Shown: positions 53,068 to 62,181, counted from the first letter of the stretch. The stretch is 64,000 nucleotides of DNA from Alkalibacillus haloalkaliphilus (GCF_007991275.1 NZ_BJYA01000014.1:84976-148975); one strand, 5' to 3'. Notes: generated by a model not told the origin, from the letters alone. Translations and numbers: made by a program.

Positions 53068-53926
53068 GGGACACGCCCCCTTTCAGGTAGTACATAATGT
53101 CTTCAAGCGTTGCATGCTCAATGACTACAGAATCTCCGAAAATATCGTTCACTTGCTTTAAATTATCTGTCAGTGCCTCAAAGCCCGTCGGAACTCGACG
53201 TACTTCAACAAATGCTTTTTCTGTGTCTCGGTCTAAAAGGTCTAACTCCCCTTTTACAATCGCATAATTTTCAGCTACTTCTTCAGTTGAATGGTTAAAT
53301 ACTATATCTCCATCTTGAATAAAAGCGATATAATCAGCAATCCTGTCTAAATCTGTTGTAATGTGTGACGAAAAGAAGATCGTACGATTACTGTCCACCA
53401 TTAACTCTTGAATTAAATCAAGAAATTCACGTCTAAAAATAGGGTCCAACCCTGCCGTCGGTTCATCCATAATAATTAATTCAGCATGATGTGACAAAGC
53501 AATTGCTAAGGAAGCTTTCATTTGCATTCCTTTTGAAAACTTTTTCATCGCTTTATTAAGCGGCAAACCAAACTTATCAACATAGTAATCAAACAAGTCA
53601 TCGTCCCAACTTTTATAAGCAGGTGCAACAGTACGTTTAATATCTTTCAAGTTCAGCCCTTCGTAAAAGACATTAGCGTCATATACAAAGCCAATTCGCT
53701 CTTTAATTTCCTTCTCATGTGTCTTATAATCTAATCCAAAAACACTTACTTCCCCTTGATCTGGTTTTAATAAATTCATCATCATTTTAATGGTTGTTGA
53801 TTTACCTGCTCCGTTTGCCCCAACGAATCCTGTTATAAAACCTTTCTTCACTTCCATGTCGATTTGATCAATGGAAAAACCTTTAAATGCTTTCTTAATA
53901 CCTTTTAACTCAACAACATTTTCCAT
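53060..53926 (-). CDS. ABC transporter ATP-binding protein (YtrB-like)
   Basis: A 288-residue ABC ATPase with Walker A GANGAGKSTT, signature FSKGMQ, Walker B LIIMDEPTAGLDP and H-loop FSSHI. A C-terminal ~70-residue extension resembles that of the ATPase at 17580. I take the ATG at 53926 because AGGAGTG is 6 nt upstream; the GTG at 53935 lies in that site. Middle gene of the gntR-ABC module; its 3' end overlaps the permease gene. Confidence 0.9.
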   Translation of the reverse strand: MENVVELKGIKKAFKGFSIDQIDMEVKKGFITGFVGANGAGKSTTIKMMMNLLKPDQGEVSVFGLDYKTHEKEIKERIGFVYDANVFYEGLNLKDIKRTVAPAYKSWDDDLFDYYVDKFGLPLNKAMKKFSKGMQMKASLAIALSHHAELIIMDEPTAGLDPIFRREFLDLIQELMVDSNRTIFFSSHITTDLDRIADYIAFIQDGDIVFNHSTEEVAENYAIVKGELDLLDRDTEKAFVEVRRVPTGFEALTDNLKQVNDIFGDSVVIEHATLEDIMYYLKGGVSHV

Positions 53927-53931
53927 ATAAC

Positions 53932-54303
53932 TCACTCCTCATACAAAAGCTTTAAAAGTTCTTGTAGTTCACCAAAAGACAACCCGATTTCTTTACTATT
54001 TACAATCACTGCACTTAACTGTTCTTCTATTACTTTTAGTTTTTTCTCACGGATTACTTCTAAATTTTGCTCAGCCACAAACGAACCTTTACCGACAATG
54101 GAATAAATAAACCCTGATTTCTCTAACTCTTCATACGCCCGCTTCGTCGTAATAACACTAATTTGCAAGTCCTTCGCCAACTGCCGTATTGATGGAAGGG
54201 CTGCCCCTTCTTTTAAGTCGCCGGATAAAATCGAAGACTTGATTTGGTTGATAATCTGTTCATAAATCGGTTCTTTGGAGCTATTTGAAATAATAATCTG
54301 CAT
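53932..54303 (-). CDS. GntR/YtrA-family transcriptional regulator
   Basis: A 123-residue repressor with a winged helix at residues ~8-75 (EPIYEQIINQIKSSILSG, then LPSIRQLAKDLQIS and TKRAYEELEKSGFIYSIVGKG) and a short helical C-terminus. This is the YtrA/YhcF type. It is first in the module and should repress its own promoter at 54362-54390 through the AT-rich palindrome at 54342-54361. Its stop overlaps the ribosome binding site of the ATPase gene. Confidence 0.9.
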   Translation of the reverse strand: MQIIISNSSKEPIYEQIINQIKSSILSGDLKEGAALPSIRQLAKDLQISVITTKRAYEELEKSGFIYSIVGKGSFVAEQNLEVIREKKLKVIEEQLSAVIVNSKEIGLSFGELQELLKLLYEE

Positions 54304-54341
54304 CTTTATCCCTCTTTTTACTGATCAGTGTGTTTACATAA

Positions 54342-54390
54342 TGTATATATACTATATACACATTATATACACAGTAAATCTTATTTGCAA
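54342..54390 (-). promoter_or_regulatory. Promoter and operator of the second GntR-ABC module
   Basis: On the minus strand TTGCAA (54390-54385), 17 nt, TATAAT (54367-54362). The region downstream, TGTATATATACTATATACAC (54342-54361 read on the plus strand), is a near-palindrome placed at the transcription start. Confidence 0.75.
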
Positions 54391-54410
54391 CTACTTTTGG
54401 GAAAAATAAT

Positions 54411-54447
54411 CAAAAAAGAACTGAGACCGTATAGACGATCTCAGTTC
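54411..54447 (-). terminator. Terminator of speG
   Basis: GAACTGAGA / TCTCAGTTC with a 12-nt loop, then six T on the minus strand. Confidence 0.88.
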
Positions 54448-54457
54448 ATGTTTCAAT

Positions 54458-54970
54458 CTACATTCTGTTATAATCCTTCCTCAACAATCCCATCATCAAG
54501 GCGTCGTGATAACTTCCATCAACGAAGAAGTGTTCTTTTAGCTCCCCTTCAACTTTGAACCCAACTTTTTCATAAAGGTGAATGGCTTTTTCATTATGTT
54601 TGACGACGTATAGGAAGATTTTATTTAAGTTTAACTGATTAAAACCATACTCAACGGTTAGTCTGGTAGCCTCTACTGCATAACCTTTACCTTGGTGAGC
54701 AGGGTCAAACATAATGGCAAACTCTGCGTTACGATGACGCTGGTCAATATCAAAAAGGCCGAGATAACCGACTCTCTCATTAGCGTGATACAAGATGAAG
54801 GAGCGATGTGAATCACTATTTAGTGAATTCTCATACTCCTTAACCATTTTTTCCTTCGTTGTATAAGGCTCTTCAAACCAATAATCCATGATGTTTGGAT
54901 TTGTTCTCATTTTATATATGAAATCTAAATCTTCTTTTTCTAGTGGGCGAAGTTGTAGATTGGTATCCAT
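54458..54970 (-). CDS. speG: Spermidine N1-acetyltransferase
   Basis: A 170-residue GNAT acyltransferase. The N-terminal LRPLEKEDLDFIYKM, YWFEEPYTTKE, the acetyl-CoA loop QGKGYAVEA, and NEKAIHLYEKVGFKVEGEL correspond closely to E. coli SpeG, including the EEPY region that binds polyamine. It acetylates spermidine or spermine with acetyl-CoA to detoxify excess. The gene lies 11 bp after the MntA-like gene on the same strand, so the TA-like pair and speG may be one transcript. Confidence in specificity is good but not certain. Confidence 0.85.
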   Translation of the reverse strand: MDTNLQLRPLEKEDLDFIYKMRTNPNIMDYWFEEPYTTKEKMVKEYENSLNSDSHRSFILYHANERVGYLGLFDIDQRHRNAEFAIMFDPAHQGKGYAVEATRLTVEYGFNQLNLNKIFLYVVKHNEKAIHLYEKVGFKVEGELKEHFFVDGSYHDALMMGLLRKDYNRM

Positions 54971-54981
54971 AAAAAAACCTC

Positions 54982-55287
54982 CTAGTACAGCGGCAGTGAA
55001 TATCCATTTTCCTCGATATGTTGCTTCAAACTCTCATTAGAAATCTGTTCATACTGTATCACATCAAAAAAGTAAGGCATCGATGACTCTTCATTTAACC
55101 AATAATTAATCTGATTAATTGTCTCTTGTGTAACTTCTTTACCAGTGATGGCGAGGTCAACATCTGAACCTTTTTTATAATTACCCATTGCTCGACTTCC
55201 AAAGATGATTACCTTTTCTACCTCTGGGTAACGTCCAAACAGGTTATTCAATTCATCTAAATCTTCATCTTTTAAACCAAAATTCAT
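54982..55287 (-). CDS. MntA-like minimal nucleotidyltransferase (antitoxin type)
   Basis: A 101-residue Pol-beta-fold nucleotidyltransferase. Residues 30-44 carry GS followed by ten residues and DVD (Gly30, Ser31, Asp42, Asp44), the GSX10DXD motif of MntA enzymes that AMPylate a HEPN partner. It overlaps the upstream HEPN-type gene by 4 bp (ATGA). Reported MntA/HepT systems are type VII toxin-antitoxin modules, where this protein inactivates the toxin. The HI0073/HI0074 name applies to the same pair. An alternative role in nucleotide transfer outside TA is not excluded. Confidence 0.83.
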   Translation of the reverse strand: MNFGLKDEDLDELNNLFGRYPEVEKVIIFGSRAMGNYKKGSDVDLAITGKEVTQETINQINYWLNEESSMPYFFDVIQYEQISNESLKQHIEENGYSLPLY

Positions 55288-55688
55288 AGTAACTCCCTCT
55301 TTAACTTCTCATAAAACCACTTTATTTCCGGAAAGTACTTTTTGTTAATTTCACTAATCAATGTTAATGCCAGGTCGTCATCATATGTATGAGTAGTTAA
55401 ATTTCTTTTGTTCAACGCTTCTAGCCATATATGACCATCATTAATGATCCCATTTTGATATGCCTGTTTAATAGTTTCACGAGGACTTTTAACAATGTAG
55501 CCTTCAGCTTCTAAATAGTCTTTCATCACTTTCCAAGAAAGCTCCATTGTCATTTCAAAAAATTGAATATAGCCGGCAATTAATATTTTACTATTTAGCT
55601 CTTCTTGATTATGTTCTTCAAGTAATTGAAAAACCTTTTCGAAATTTTCAAATCGTTGTTTCCAACGAATATCTTTATAAGAATTCAA
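55284..55688 (-). CDS. HepT/HI0074-like HEPN protein (toxin or substrate-binding partner)
   Basis: A 134-residue all-helical protein of the HI0074 (NTase substrate-binding) branch of HEPN. It contains RNLTTHTY at 95-102, which is RX4HXY: Arg and His are the RNase residues of HEPN toxins and the Tyr is the residue AMPylated by MntA enzymes in HepT. First gene of the pair; TTG start, AAGGGAG 7-8 nt upstream. Paralogue without a nucleotidyltransferase at 20894-21307. It may act as an mRNA- or tRNA-cleaving toxin; no direct evidence. Confidence 0.82.
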   Translation of the reverse strand: MNSYKDIRWKQRFENFEKVFQLLEEHNQEELNSKILIAGYIQFFEMTMELSWKVMKDYLEAEGYIVKSPRETIKQAYQNGIINDGHIWLEALNKRNLTTHTYDDDLALTLISEINKKYFPEIKWFYEKLKRELL

Positions 55689-55732
55689 TTATTGCCACTC
55701 CCTTACTTTTTTAACTAAAATCGTTTAAGGGT

Positions 55733-55768
55733 AAAAAAGACAGAAGTGTGTCTAATCACTTCTGCCTT
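55733..55768 (-). terminator. Terminator of glmS
   Basis: GGCAGAAGTG / CACTTCTGTC with an 8-nt loop, then six T on the minus strand. It lies between glmS and the HEPN-type gene, so the pair has its own transcription or depends on read-through. Confidence 0.9.
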
Positions 55769-55787
55769 TATCCTTATTATACCATAT

Positions 55788-57590
55788 TTATTCTACTGTA
55801 ACACTTTTAGCCAAATTCCTTGGCTTATCAACATCACAATCACGGTGTAGTGCTGCGTAGTAAGAAATAATTTGTAATGGTAGCACTGAAACTAACGGTG
55901 TTAGTAATGGATGCACTGTTGGAATGACAAATGCATCACCTTCACGATAAAGGTCTTCAGGGCTAATAATACATGCGTTAGCACCACGTGTTACAACTTC
56001 TTGTACGTTTGAACGGATTGAGCTGTTTACATGGTCTTGTGTTGCAAGTGCAATCACAGGTGTGCCGTCTTCAATTAAAGCAATTGTACCGTGCTTTAAC
56101 TCTCCACCCGCAAAACCTTCTGCTTGAATGTAAGAGATCTCTTTAAGCTTTAGCGCGCCTTCTAAACCAACGAAGTAATCTAAACCACGTCCGATAAAGA
56201 AGCAATTGCGTGTTGTTGATAAATAATCACGTGCAACTTGCTCTAGCTGGTCTTTCTGATCACATAACGTTTCCATTGCATTACCGACGATCGCTAATTC
56301 TTTTAACGGATCGAAATCTAACGTTAAACCTTTAGCACGCGCTGTATCTACAGCTAAAATAGCTAAGACAGCCATTTGTGCTGTGTATGCTTTCGTTGAA
56401 GCAACTGCAATCTCTGGTCCTGCATGTAAATGTAATGTGTAATTCGATTCACGAGAAAGGGTTGATCCAGGTACGTTTGTAATCGTAAGCGCTGGATGAC
56501 CTAATTTATTTGTTTCAACTAATACTGAACGTAAGTCTGCTGTTTCACCGCTTTGTGAAATAAAGACGAATAATGGCTTTTCAGATAGTAATGGCATGTT
56601 ATATGAGAATTCGCTTGCGATGTGAACCTCTGTTGGAACTTGCGCAATCTTTTCTAAGAATTCTTTACCAATTAAGCCTGCGTGGTAGCTTGTTCCTGCT
56701 GCAATAATATAGACGCGATCACAGTCTGCCATCGCTTGACGTACGTCTTCATCTAGCTTAATTTGATCATTGTCATCTTGGTATTCTTGAATAATCTTAC
56801 GCATAACAAAAGGCTGTTCATCGATTTCCTTTAGCATGAAGTGAGGGTACGTCCCTTTTTCAATGTCGCTAGCATCAATTTCAGCAACAAATGGGTCGCG
56901 TTCCACTTTAGTACCATCAAGCTTTTGGATTTCAACGCGATCATTCGCAACTAATACGATTTCTTCATCCATTAATTCAACAAACTGATCGGTTACTTGA
57001 AGCATCGCCATTGAGTCACTCGCAACGACATTGAACTCTTCGCCTAAACCAACAAGTAATGGGCTTTTGTTTTTCGCAACGAAAACAGTGTCTTTCTGAT
57101 CACGGTCTAATACAGCTAATGCATAAGAACCGTGTAGTAAGCTTACAGTTTTACGAAACGCTTCAAGCGCGTTGCCTGTTTCTTTTTCAAATTGCTCAAT
57201 TAGTTGAACAATAATTTCTGTATCTGTTTCACTTACAAAGTTAACATCTTGCAAGTATTCACTTTTTAGTTCTTCAAAGTTTTCAATAACACCATTGTGA
57301 ACTAAAGTGAATCTGCCTGATGTACTTTGGTGAGGGTGAGCATTCGTTTCGCTTGGCTCACCGTGAGTTGCCCAACGTGTATGACCAATACCAATGTTAG
57401 CAGATACAGATTCATCAACTGCTTCACGTAAGTTCGCAATTCGTCCTTTTACTTTAAATAGATCTGTATCTTTTTCGCCTCGCACTGCAATACCTGCTGA
57501 GTCATACCCACGATACTCTAATTTCTCTAAACCTGCTAAAAGGATTTCTTTTGCATCTTGATTCCCGATATATCCTACAATTCCGCACAT
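55788..57590 (-). CDS. glmS: Glutamine-fructose-6-phosphate aminotransferase
   Basis: A 600-residue two-domain enzyme that makes glucosamine-6-phosphate from fructose-6-phosphate and glutamine, the first step to UDP-GlcNAc and cell wall. Cys2 after the initiator (MCGIVGYIG) is the glutaminase nucleophile; the class II amidotransferase domain extends to about residue 240. Two SIS domains follow ([14 protein letters not shown], and the final LAKSVTVE C-terminus that closes the active site). Leader has a glmS ribozyme. AGGAGG precedes the ATG. Confidence 0.98.
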   Translation of the reverse strand: MCGIVGYIGNQDAKEILLAGLEKLEYRGYDSAGIAVRGEKDTDLFKVKGRIANLREAVDESVSANIGIGHTRWATHGEPSETNAHPHQSTSGRFTLVHNGVIENFEELKSEYLQDVNFVSETDTEIIVQLIEQFEKETGNALEAFRKTVSLLHGSYALAVLDRDQKDTVFVAKNKSPLLVGLGEEFNVVASDSMAMLQVTDQFVELMDEEIVLVANDRVEIQKLDGTKVERDPFVAEIDASDIEKGTYPHFMLKEIDEQPFVMRKIIQEYQDDNDQIKLDEDVRQAMADCDRVYIIAAGTSYHAGLIGKEFLEKIAQVPTEVHIASEFSYNMPLLSEKPLFVFISQSGETADLRSVLVETNKLGHPALTITNVPGSTLSRESNYTLHLHAGPEIAVASTKAYTAQMAVLAILAVDTARAKGLTLDFDPLKELAIVGNAMETLCDQKDQLEQVARDYLSTTRNCFFIGRGLDYFVGLEGALKLKEISYIQAEGFAGGELKHGTIALIEDGTPVIALATQDHVNSSIRSNVQEVVTRGANACIISPEDLYREGDAFVIPTVHPLLTPLVSVLPLQIISYYAALHRDCDVDKPRNLAKSVTVE

Positions 57591-57610
57591 AATGTGTTAC
57601 CTCCTATTTT

Positions 57611-57663
57611 GAAAGAGGCAAACAAATGCATTCCTTTACAAGGGGCGATTGTTTGCCCCTTTC
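57611..57663 (-). other. Alternative stems between the glmS ribozyme and the glmS ribosome binding site
   Basis: In RNA, GAAAGGGGCAAACAA (57663-57649) can pair along 15 bp with TTGTTTGCCTCTTTC (57625-57611). A shorter stem AGGGGC / GCCCCT (57660-57641) uses the same 5' arm and excludes the long one. The long stem ends 5 nt before AGGAGG. Confidence 0.75.
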
Positions 57664-57679
57664 TCGTGTTAGTTATTTA

Positions 57680-57842
57680 TACACCTTGTAAGAAGTGGTT
57701 GTGCATAGAGTTGCCTCTACGTTTTCACTTCCAACACTACAGTTGAGGTGCTGCAACCGGGAGGCATCCGCCGAATACTCGATTAAACCTCCTCCTCGTC
57801 AACTATTTCTCTTCTCCGTCCGAGAAATAGCCCTGGCGCTTT
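57680..57842 (-). ncRNA. glmS ribozyme (glucosamine-6-phosphate riboswitch)
   Basis: On the minus strand the RNA reads A|GCGCCAGG with the cleavage site between 57840 and 57839. It then has the P2 hairpin, TTGACGAGGAGGAGGTTTAA and CGGCGGATGCCTCCCGG, followed by the P3/P4 stems. These are the core sequences of the glmS ribozyme class. It self-cleaves on binding GlcN6P, which destabilises glmS mRNA. The 3' boundary is approximate. Confidence 0.96.
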
Positions 57843-57997
57843 TAAAACTATACTTTCACTCTACGCTCCTTTCTATTCTTGAATAAAACTGACTGTTCCT
57901 ATTTTACTTATATTTGTAAAACAGGTCAATTACTGTTGTTGAAAAAGTGAAGCACAAGGAATGAAAATCAAAAACCATCCCTCATGCTTGTTATATT

Positions 57998-59353
57998 CTA
58001 TGCATCTTTTAAGCCATATGTTTCTTCTATTACTTTAGAAACTTGTGCAACATAGTTCTCACAATCGTCTTTCGTCGGCGCTTCAACCATTACTCGGACG
58101 ACTGGCTCAGTTCCTGATGGACGAACTAACACACGTCCTTTTCCATCTAACTCACTTTCTACTCGATCGATTGCTTCTTGAACAGTTTGATCGAGATGAA
58201 CTTCATGCTTATTCACAACACGAACGTTTTGTAAAACTTGAGGGAACTTCTGCATTTCCTCGGCTAGTTCAGATAATGGCTTTTTCGTCTCGCTCATTGC
58301 ATTTAGTAACTGTAATGCAGATAACATACCGTCACCTGTCGTAATGTAATCTAAGAAGATAATGTGACCAGACTGTTCACCACCTAAGTTAAAGTCATTG
58401 GCTAACATTTCTTCCATGACATAACGATCGCCGACAGATGTTTTCACTGTATCAATACCTAACTCATCAAACTTACGATAAAGTCCGATATTACTCATCA
58501 CAGTCGTTACAACGGTATCTTTTTTCAGGCGCCCTTGTTGCTTAAGGAACTTGCCGCAAATATACATAATCTTATCACCGTCGATGACATTACCTTTTTC
58601 ATCTACAGCGATTAGACGGTCACCATCACCATCAAAGGCTAAACCAATGTCTGCGCCTTGTTCAACTACAGTTTGACGCAAGTTTTCCGGGCTTGTTGAG
58701 CCATAACCGTCATTGATATTAGTGCCATCTGGTGATGAACCAATTGACACCAGGTCCGCCTCAAGGTCTGCAAACAGATGAGATGCTAGTGATGAAGTAG
58801 CTCCATGGGCACAATCAATAACAATTTTCATATTTTCAAAATCTGTATCAACCGTCTGCTTTAAATGTTGTAAGTACTTCTGACCTGCTTCAAAGTAATT
58901 CATTGATTGCCCTACTTTTGTACCGACAGGCCTTGGTAACTCATCAGTGTCTGTATCAAGCAAGCTTTCAATTTCATGTTCTTGTTCATCATTAAGTTTA
59001 AATCCGCTTTCGCCGAAAAATTTAATACCGTTGTCTTCTACTGGGTTATGAGATGCTGAAATCATGACACCTGCTTGAGCACCTGAAGCTTTTGTTAAAT
59101 AAGCAACACCAGGAGTCGATATTACACCTAAGCGCATGACATCTACACCAACAGATAGAATTCCAGCTACTAAAGCACCTTCAAGCATCTCACTTGATAT
59201 ACGTGTATCACGACCTACTAGTAGCTTAGCTTTCTCTGTTGCATCTTTCGTTAGTGCGTAGGCACCGTAGCGCCCTAATTTGAAGGCTAGCTCTGGTGTT
59301 AATTCTGTGTTAGCTACCCCACGTACTCCATCTGTCCCGAAGTATTTTCCCAT
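57998..59353 (-). CDS. glmM: Phosphoglucosamine mutase
   Basis: A 451-residue alpha-D-phosphohexomutase that converts GlcN6P to GlcN1P. Start [15 protein letters not shown], catalytic phosphoserine loop ISASHNP near residue 102, metal-binding loop DGDGDRL and the C-terminal [15 protein letters not shown] phosphate-binding loop are all present. The AAGGAGCGG site permits either ATG at 59353 or 59359; I chose 59353 to match the family's usual MGKYFGT start. Located between cdaAR and glmS as in other Bacillaceae; GlmM is reported to interact with and inhibit CdaA. Confidence 0.97.
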   Translation of the reverse strand: MGKYFGTDGVRGVANTELTPELAFKLGRYGAYALTKDATEKAKLLVGRDTRISSEMLEGALVAGILSVGVDVMRLGVISTPGVAYLTKASGAQAGVMISASHNPVEDNGIKFFGESGFKLNDEQEHEIESLLDTDTDELPRPVGTKVGQSMNYFEAGQKYLQHLKQTVDTDFENMKIVIDCAHGATSSLASHLFADLEADLVSIGSSPDGTNINDGYGSTSPENLRQTVVEQGADIGLAFDGDGDRLIAVDEKGNVIDGDKIMYICGKFLKQQGRLKKDTVVTTVMSNIGLYRKFDELGIDTVKTSVGDRYVMEEMLANDFNLGGEQSGHIIFLDYITTGDGMLSALQLLNAMSETKKPLSELAEEMQKFPQVLQNVRVVNKHEVHLDQTVQEAIDRVESELDGKGRVLVRPSGTEPVVRVMVEAPTKDDCENYVAQVSKVIEETYGLKDA

Positions 59354-59399
59354 GATCATTCCGCTCCTTCATTCAATCCATCATATCATTCGTCAAGAT

Positions 59400-61451
59400 C
59401 TATTCGATTCTGACCCTTACTCGTTCTTCTTCTGTAGAAAGTCTAATACCTTCAGGGCCATCTAATTGTAAGTCCGCATAAAACTCACCTTCTACTTGAC
59501 CATCCACATCAATCCAAACTCTTATATTATCTGAACTTAAATCATCTAAATCATCTTGAGTTCCAATTACGTTAACATCAATTAATGCTTCTTCTGGGTC
59601 AATGAAAGTGATTTCTTGGTTGTCTTCTAAGTTGTCAACTTCTATTTCAACGTCATCTAATGTGTCTTCGATTGCTTCTTCAACTGCAACCTCTACCTCA
59701 GCTGTTTCAGGTTCTGCCCTAGTAACACCAGATGGTACAGGTACATCAACTTCTAATATCGTCGTTTCTTCAATTTCACTTAAATCTATTTCTAATGGCT
59801 CTAGCATATTAATTTCATCTAAACGCTCAAGGCTACCGTATAAAGTGGCAGAAACAGGATTTAAATTAACCCCTTGAAGTACTAAGCTGTCATCTAGCTC
59901 TCCACTTAACTCATATGTTAACGGATAACGCTTATCATTAATCGACACATCCGCCTCAACCGAAACCGTTGATGGATCGACATATACACTTAATTCATTT
60001 CCTTGGGCATCATAGACACGAATTGGAGCATCATTTATCACTCCATCTTCTGCCAAGTCTGTAAGGCTGACAATAGCTTTCACCATCGCAATACGATCCA
60101 CTTCCGCACTCGAACCTGTAATATCAACCTCTTCGGGTGCAACAACTGGTTCACTAGCAAACGCATCAGTTTCACCTAACTCATCATGGCCGAAAAAGTC
60201 CACTTCAACTGGAAATGACACAGTTGAACGTTCCTCAATCGTGATATCTACTGTTCTAGGTTCAATATAAACAGATAATTGACTAGATATACCAGCATGC
60301 AAAACATCAACTTCATGTTGTCCTGGTCCTAGATCATTTAAATCAATAAACACATCAAAATTACGCTGTCGTACTGTTTGGGTTATAACACTGCGTGGCC
60401 CTTCTACTGTCACGTTAACCGTATCAGGAACACCCCGCACGACATAATCATCTTCCTCTAGGTCAACTTGTAATGGCACGTTTTCCATCGTCTCAACATC
60501 TGATGAACCTGTTGGAAGAAAGATATCATTTGATCGAGACGTATTTGCTTCATCAATCGCTACTGTTGTGTAAAGCAAAATGGCTAGAAATAATGATACG
60601 ATCCTTGTAAACCATGGGCTTTTAATCCAATTATCCATTTCGCTTCCCCTCCAACTCCACGACTTTGATGCAGACGTACCTTCAGCAGGGTTTAACTCTT
60701 TCATTAACAATTTACGTAAATCCTCTTCGTCTAGTTTTCGATGAAGTTCACCATTTTTAGTAGCAGATATGTTTCCAGTCTCCTCTGAAACGATTAAAGT
60801 TAAAGCGTCTGTTACTTCGCTTACACCCATAGCCGCTCTATGTCTTGTCCCTAATTCTTTCGAAATAAAAGGACTTTCACTTAACGGTAAATAACAAGCA
60901 GCCGCCACGATTTCATCAGCTTTTATAATAACCGCTCCATCATGTAATGGTGCGTTTGGAATAAAGATATTCGTTAATAACTCACTCGTTAATTTACCAT
61001 GAACGTCAACACCTGTCTCAACATATTCACTCATACCAGTTTCACGCTCAATAGTGATTAACGCACCAATTCTTCTCTTACTCATATAATTACACGACTT
61101 AACGATTGCATCGATTGTTTCGTGGATTGCTTTCTCTTCAGACTGAGTATTTCTCGCAAAGAAGCTCCCTCGTCCAAGTTGTTCTAATGCACGTCGAATT
61201 TCTGGCTGGAACAAGATAATAACCGCAAGAAAACCCCATGTGATCGCTTGATAAACTAACCATTGAACAGTTTTAAGCTCTAAAATTGAACTAAAAAACC
61301 ATATACCTAATACGACGAAAATCCCTTTCAACAATTGAACGGCTTTCGTCCCTCTTATAACTGAAAATAATTTATATATAACAAACCATACTAATGCTAT
61401 ATCAACGACGATTCTAAGCACTTGTATGAGATCTAATTCTTCCCACGACAT
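59400..61451 (-). CDS. cdaA-cdaR: Fusion of diadenylate cyclase CdaA and its regulator CdaR (YbbR)
   Basis: One frame of 683 residues. Residues 1-271 are CdaA: three membrane helices and a DAC domain with DGA at 171-173 and RHR at 203-205, the c-di-AMP synthase active site. CdaA's usual Trp-x-Trp-Arg-Gly tail (SWSWRG) is present at 264-269. Residues 272-683 start with the CdaR-like MDNWIKSPWFTRIVSLFLA membrane anchor and contain four YbbR repeats facing the outside. Usually these are separate overlapping genes; here the CdaA stop codon is lost. An internal GGAGGGG sits 7 nt before the CdaR ATG (60638). The main start ATG at 61451 follows GAAGGAAG. Confidence 0.93.
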   Translation of the reverse strand: MSWEELDLIQVLRIVVDIALVWFVIYKLFSVIRGTKAVQLLKGIFVVLGIWFFSSILELKTVQWLVYQAITWGFLAVIILFQPEIRRALEQLGRGSFFARNTQSEEKAIHETIDAIVKSCNYMSKRRIGALITIERETGMSEYVETGVDVHGKLTSELLTNIFIPNAPLHDGAVIIKADEIVAAACYLPLSESPFISKELGTRHRAAMGVSEVTDALTLIVSEETGNISATKNGELHRKLDEEDLRKLLMKELNPAEGTSASKSWSWRGSEMDNWIKSPWFTRIVSLFLAILLYTTVAIDEANTSRSNDIFLPTGSSDVETMENVPLQVDLEEDDYVVRGVPDTVNVTVEGPRSVITQTVRQRNFDVFIDLNDLGPGQHEVDVLHAGISSQLSVYIEPRTVDITIEERSTVSFPVEVDFFGHDELGETDAFASEPVVAPEEVDITGSSAEVDRIAMVKAIVSLTDLAEDGVINDAPIRVYDAQGNELSVYVDPSTVSVEADVSINDKRYPLTYELSGELDDSLVLQGVNLNPVSATLYGSLERLDEINMLEPLEIDLSEIEETTILEVDVPVPSGVTRAEPETAEVEVAVEEAIEDTLDDVEIEVDNLEDNQEITFIDPEEALIDVNVIGTQDDLDDLSSDNIRVWIDVDGQVEGEFYADLQLDGPEGIRLSTEEERVRVRIE
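60636..60652 (-). promoter_or_regulatory. Internal ribosome binding site at the cdaA-cdaR junction
   Basis: GGAGGGG (60652-60646), 7 nt, ATG (60638-60636) in the same frame as the upstream cyclase. It could give separate CdaR in addition to the fusion protein. Confidence 0.6.
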
Positions 61452-61614
61452 GCCTACACTTCCTTCACGCACTTATATTCATTAGGAGCTTTTTAAACTG
61501 TTTTTATTATATCACATTTTATTATGACTTAAATAAATGGAAGATGATTAAATTCCTATTTTTTCATTGCTAAATGTTGTACTAAAAATACTAAAAACGC
61601 TAATTCAGATCATC

Positions 61615-62181
61615 CTAAACTAGCGTTTTACCATTAACGAACTTCTTCTTCAAAACTTCTTTTCCCCTATATATTCTAGTCTTTACAGTCCCCACTGGAA
61701 TATTAAGTGTTATAGAAATTTCATTAATCGAAAACTCTTGGAAGTATCTAAGTAATATAACAGAGCGATACTTCGGTGGTAAAGCTTTTATGTAGTCCCA
61801 TATCTGCTCATCTCGCTCATTCGTAATGACTGATTCTTCCGGGTTAAGAGCTTGACCTTCAACTTGGTCCAATCGGGTAGCATACTCAGAACCTTTTATA
61901 GCTTGATCAAGGATTGCGAGCGGCTTCTTCTTACGCATTTTATCAATACAAAGGTTAGTAGCAATTCTAAAAAGCCAAGGCTTGACCTGCTTAATCTCAT
62001 TAAATTTATATAAGTTCTGATAAACTTTTAGAAATGTCTCTTGCGTCACCTCTTCAGCGTCGTAAAAACAGCCTAAAACACGATAACAATGACGAAACAA
62101 ATCATTGTCGTATGTGGTTAACACCTCTTCATACAACGCTAAATCTGAATTTATCTTGTTATACTCCCCCTGTTCAGACAC
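61615..62181 (-). CDS. sigW: ECF sigma factor in the sigW position
   Basis: An extracytoplasmic-function sigma factor (188 residues from the GTG at 62181, which follows GAGGAGAAGG; the open frame extends to a TTG at 62208 without a site). Sigma2 is in CFYDAEEVTQETFLKVYQNL and WLFRIATNLCIDKMRKKKP, and sigma4 in LPPKYRSVILLRYFQEFS plus IPVGTVKTRIYRG, closely like SigW. SigW controls envelope-stress genes. The expected anti-sigma gene rsiW does not follow; the next gene is cdaA-cdaR 163 bp away. No clear sigma-W promoter (TGAAAC-N16-CGTA) is visible upstream; a TATAAT is present. Confidence 0.85.
   Translation of the reverse strand: MSEQGEYNKINSDLALYEEVLTTYDNDLFRHCYRVLGCFYDAEEVTQETFLKVYQNLYKFNEIKQVKPWLFRIATNLCIDKMRKKKPLAILDQAIKGSEYATRLDQVEGQALNPEESVITNERDEQIWDYIKALPPKYRSVILLRYFQEFSINEISITLNIPVGTVKTRIYRGKEVLKKKFVNGKTLV

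Noticed and set aside
57558..57886. Two plus-strand short frames over the glmS leader
   Set aside because: They cover the ribozyme on the other strand and show no ribosome binding site or family features.
59600..59880. Plus-strand Ser-rich frame opposite cdaR
   Set aside because: It is the antisense reading of acidic CdaR codons (GAA/GAT read backwards as TTC/ATC), lacks a ribosome binding site and overlaps a well-supported gene.
60600..60700. Sequencing frameshift as explanation of the cdaA-cdaR fusion
   Set aside because: Both halves are full length (271 and 412 residues) and in one frame with no lost or gained residues around the junction; only the stop codon is missing. Read data would still be useful.
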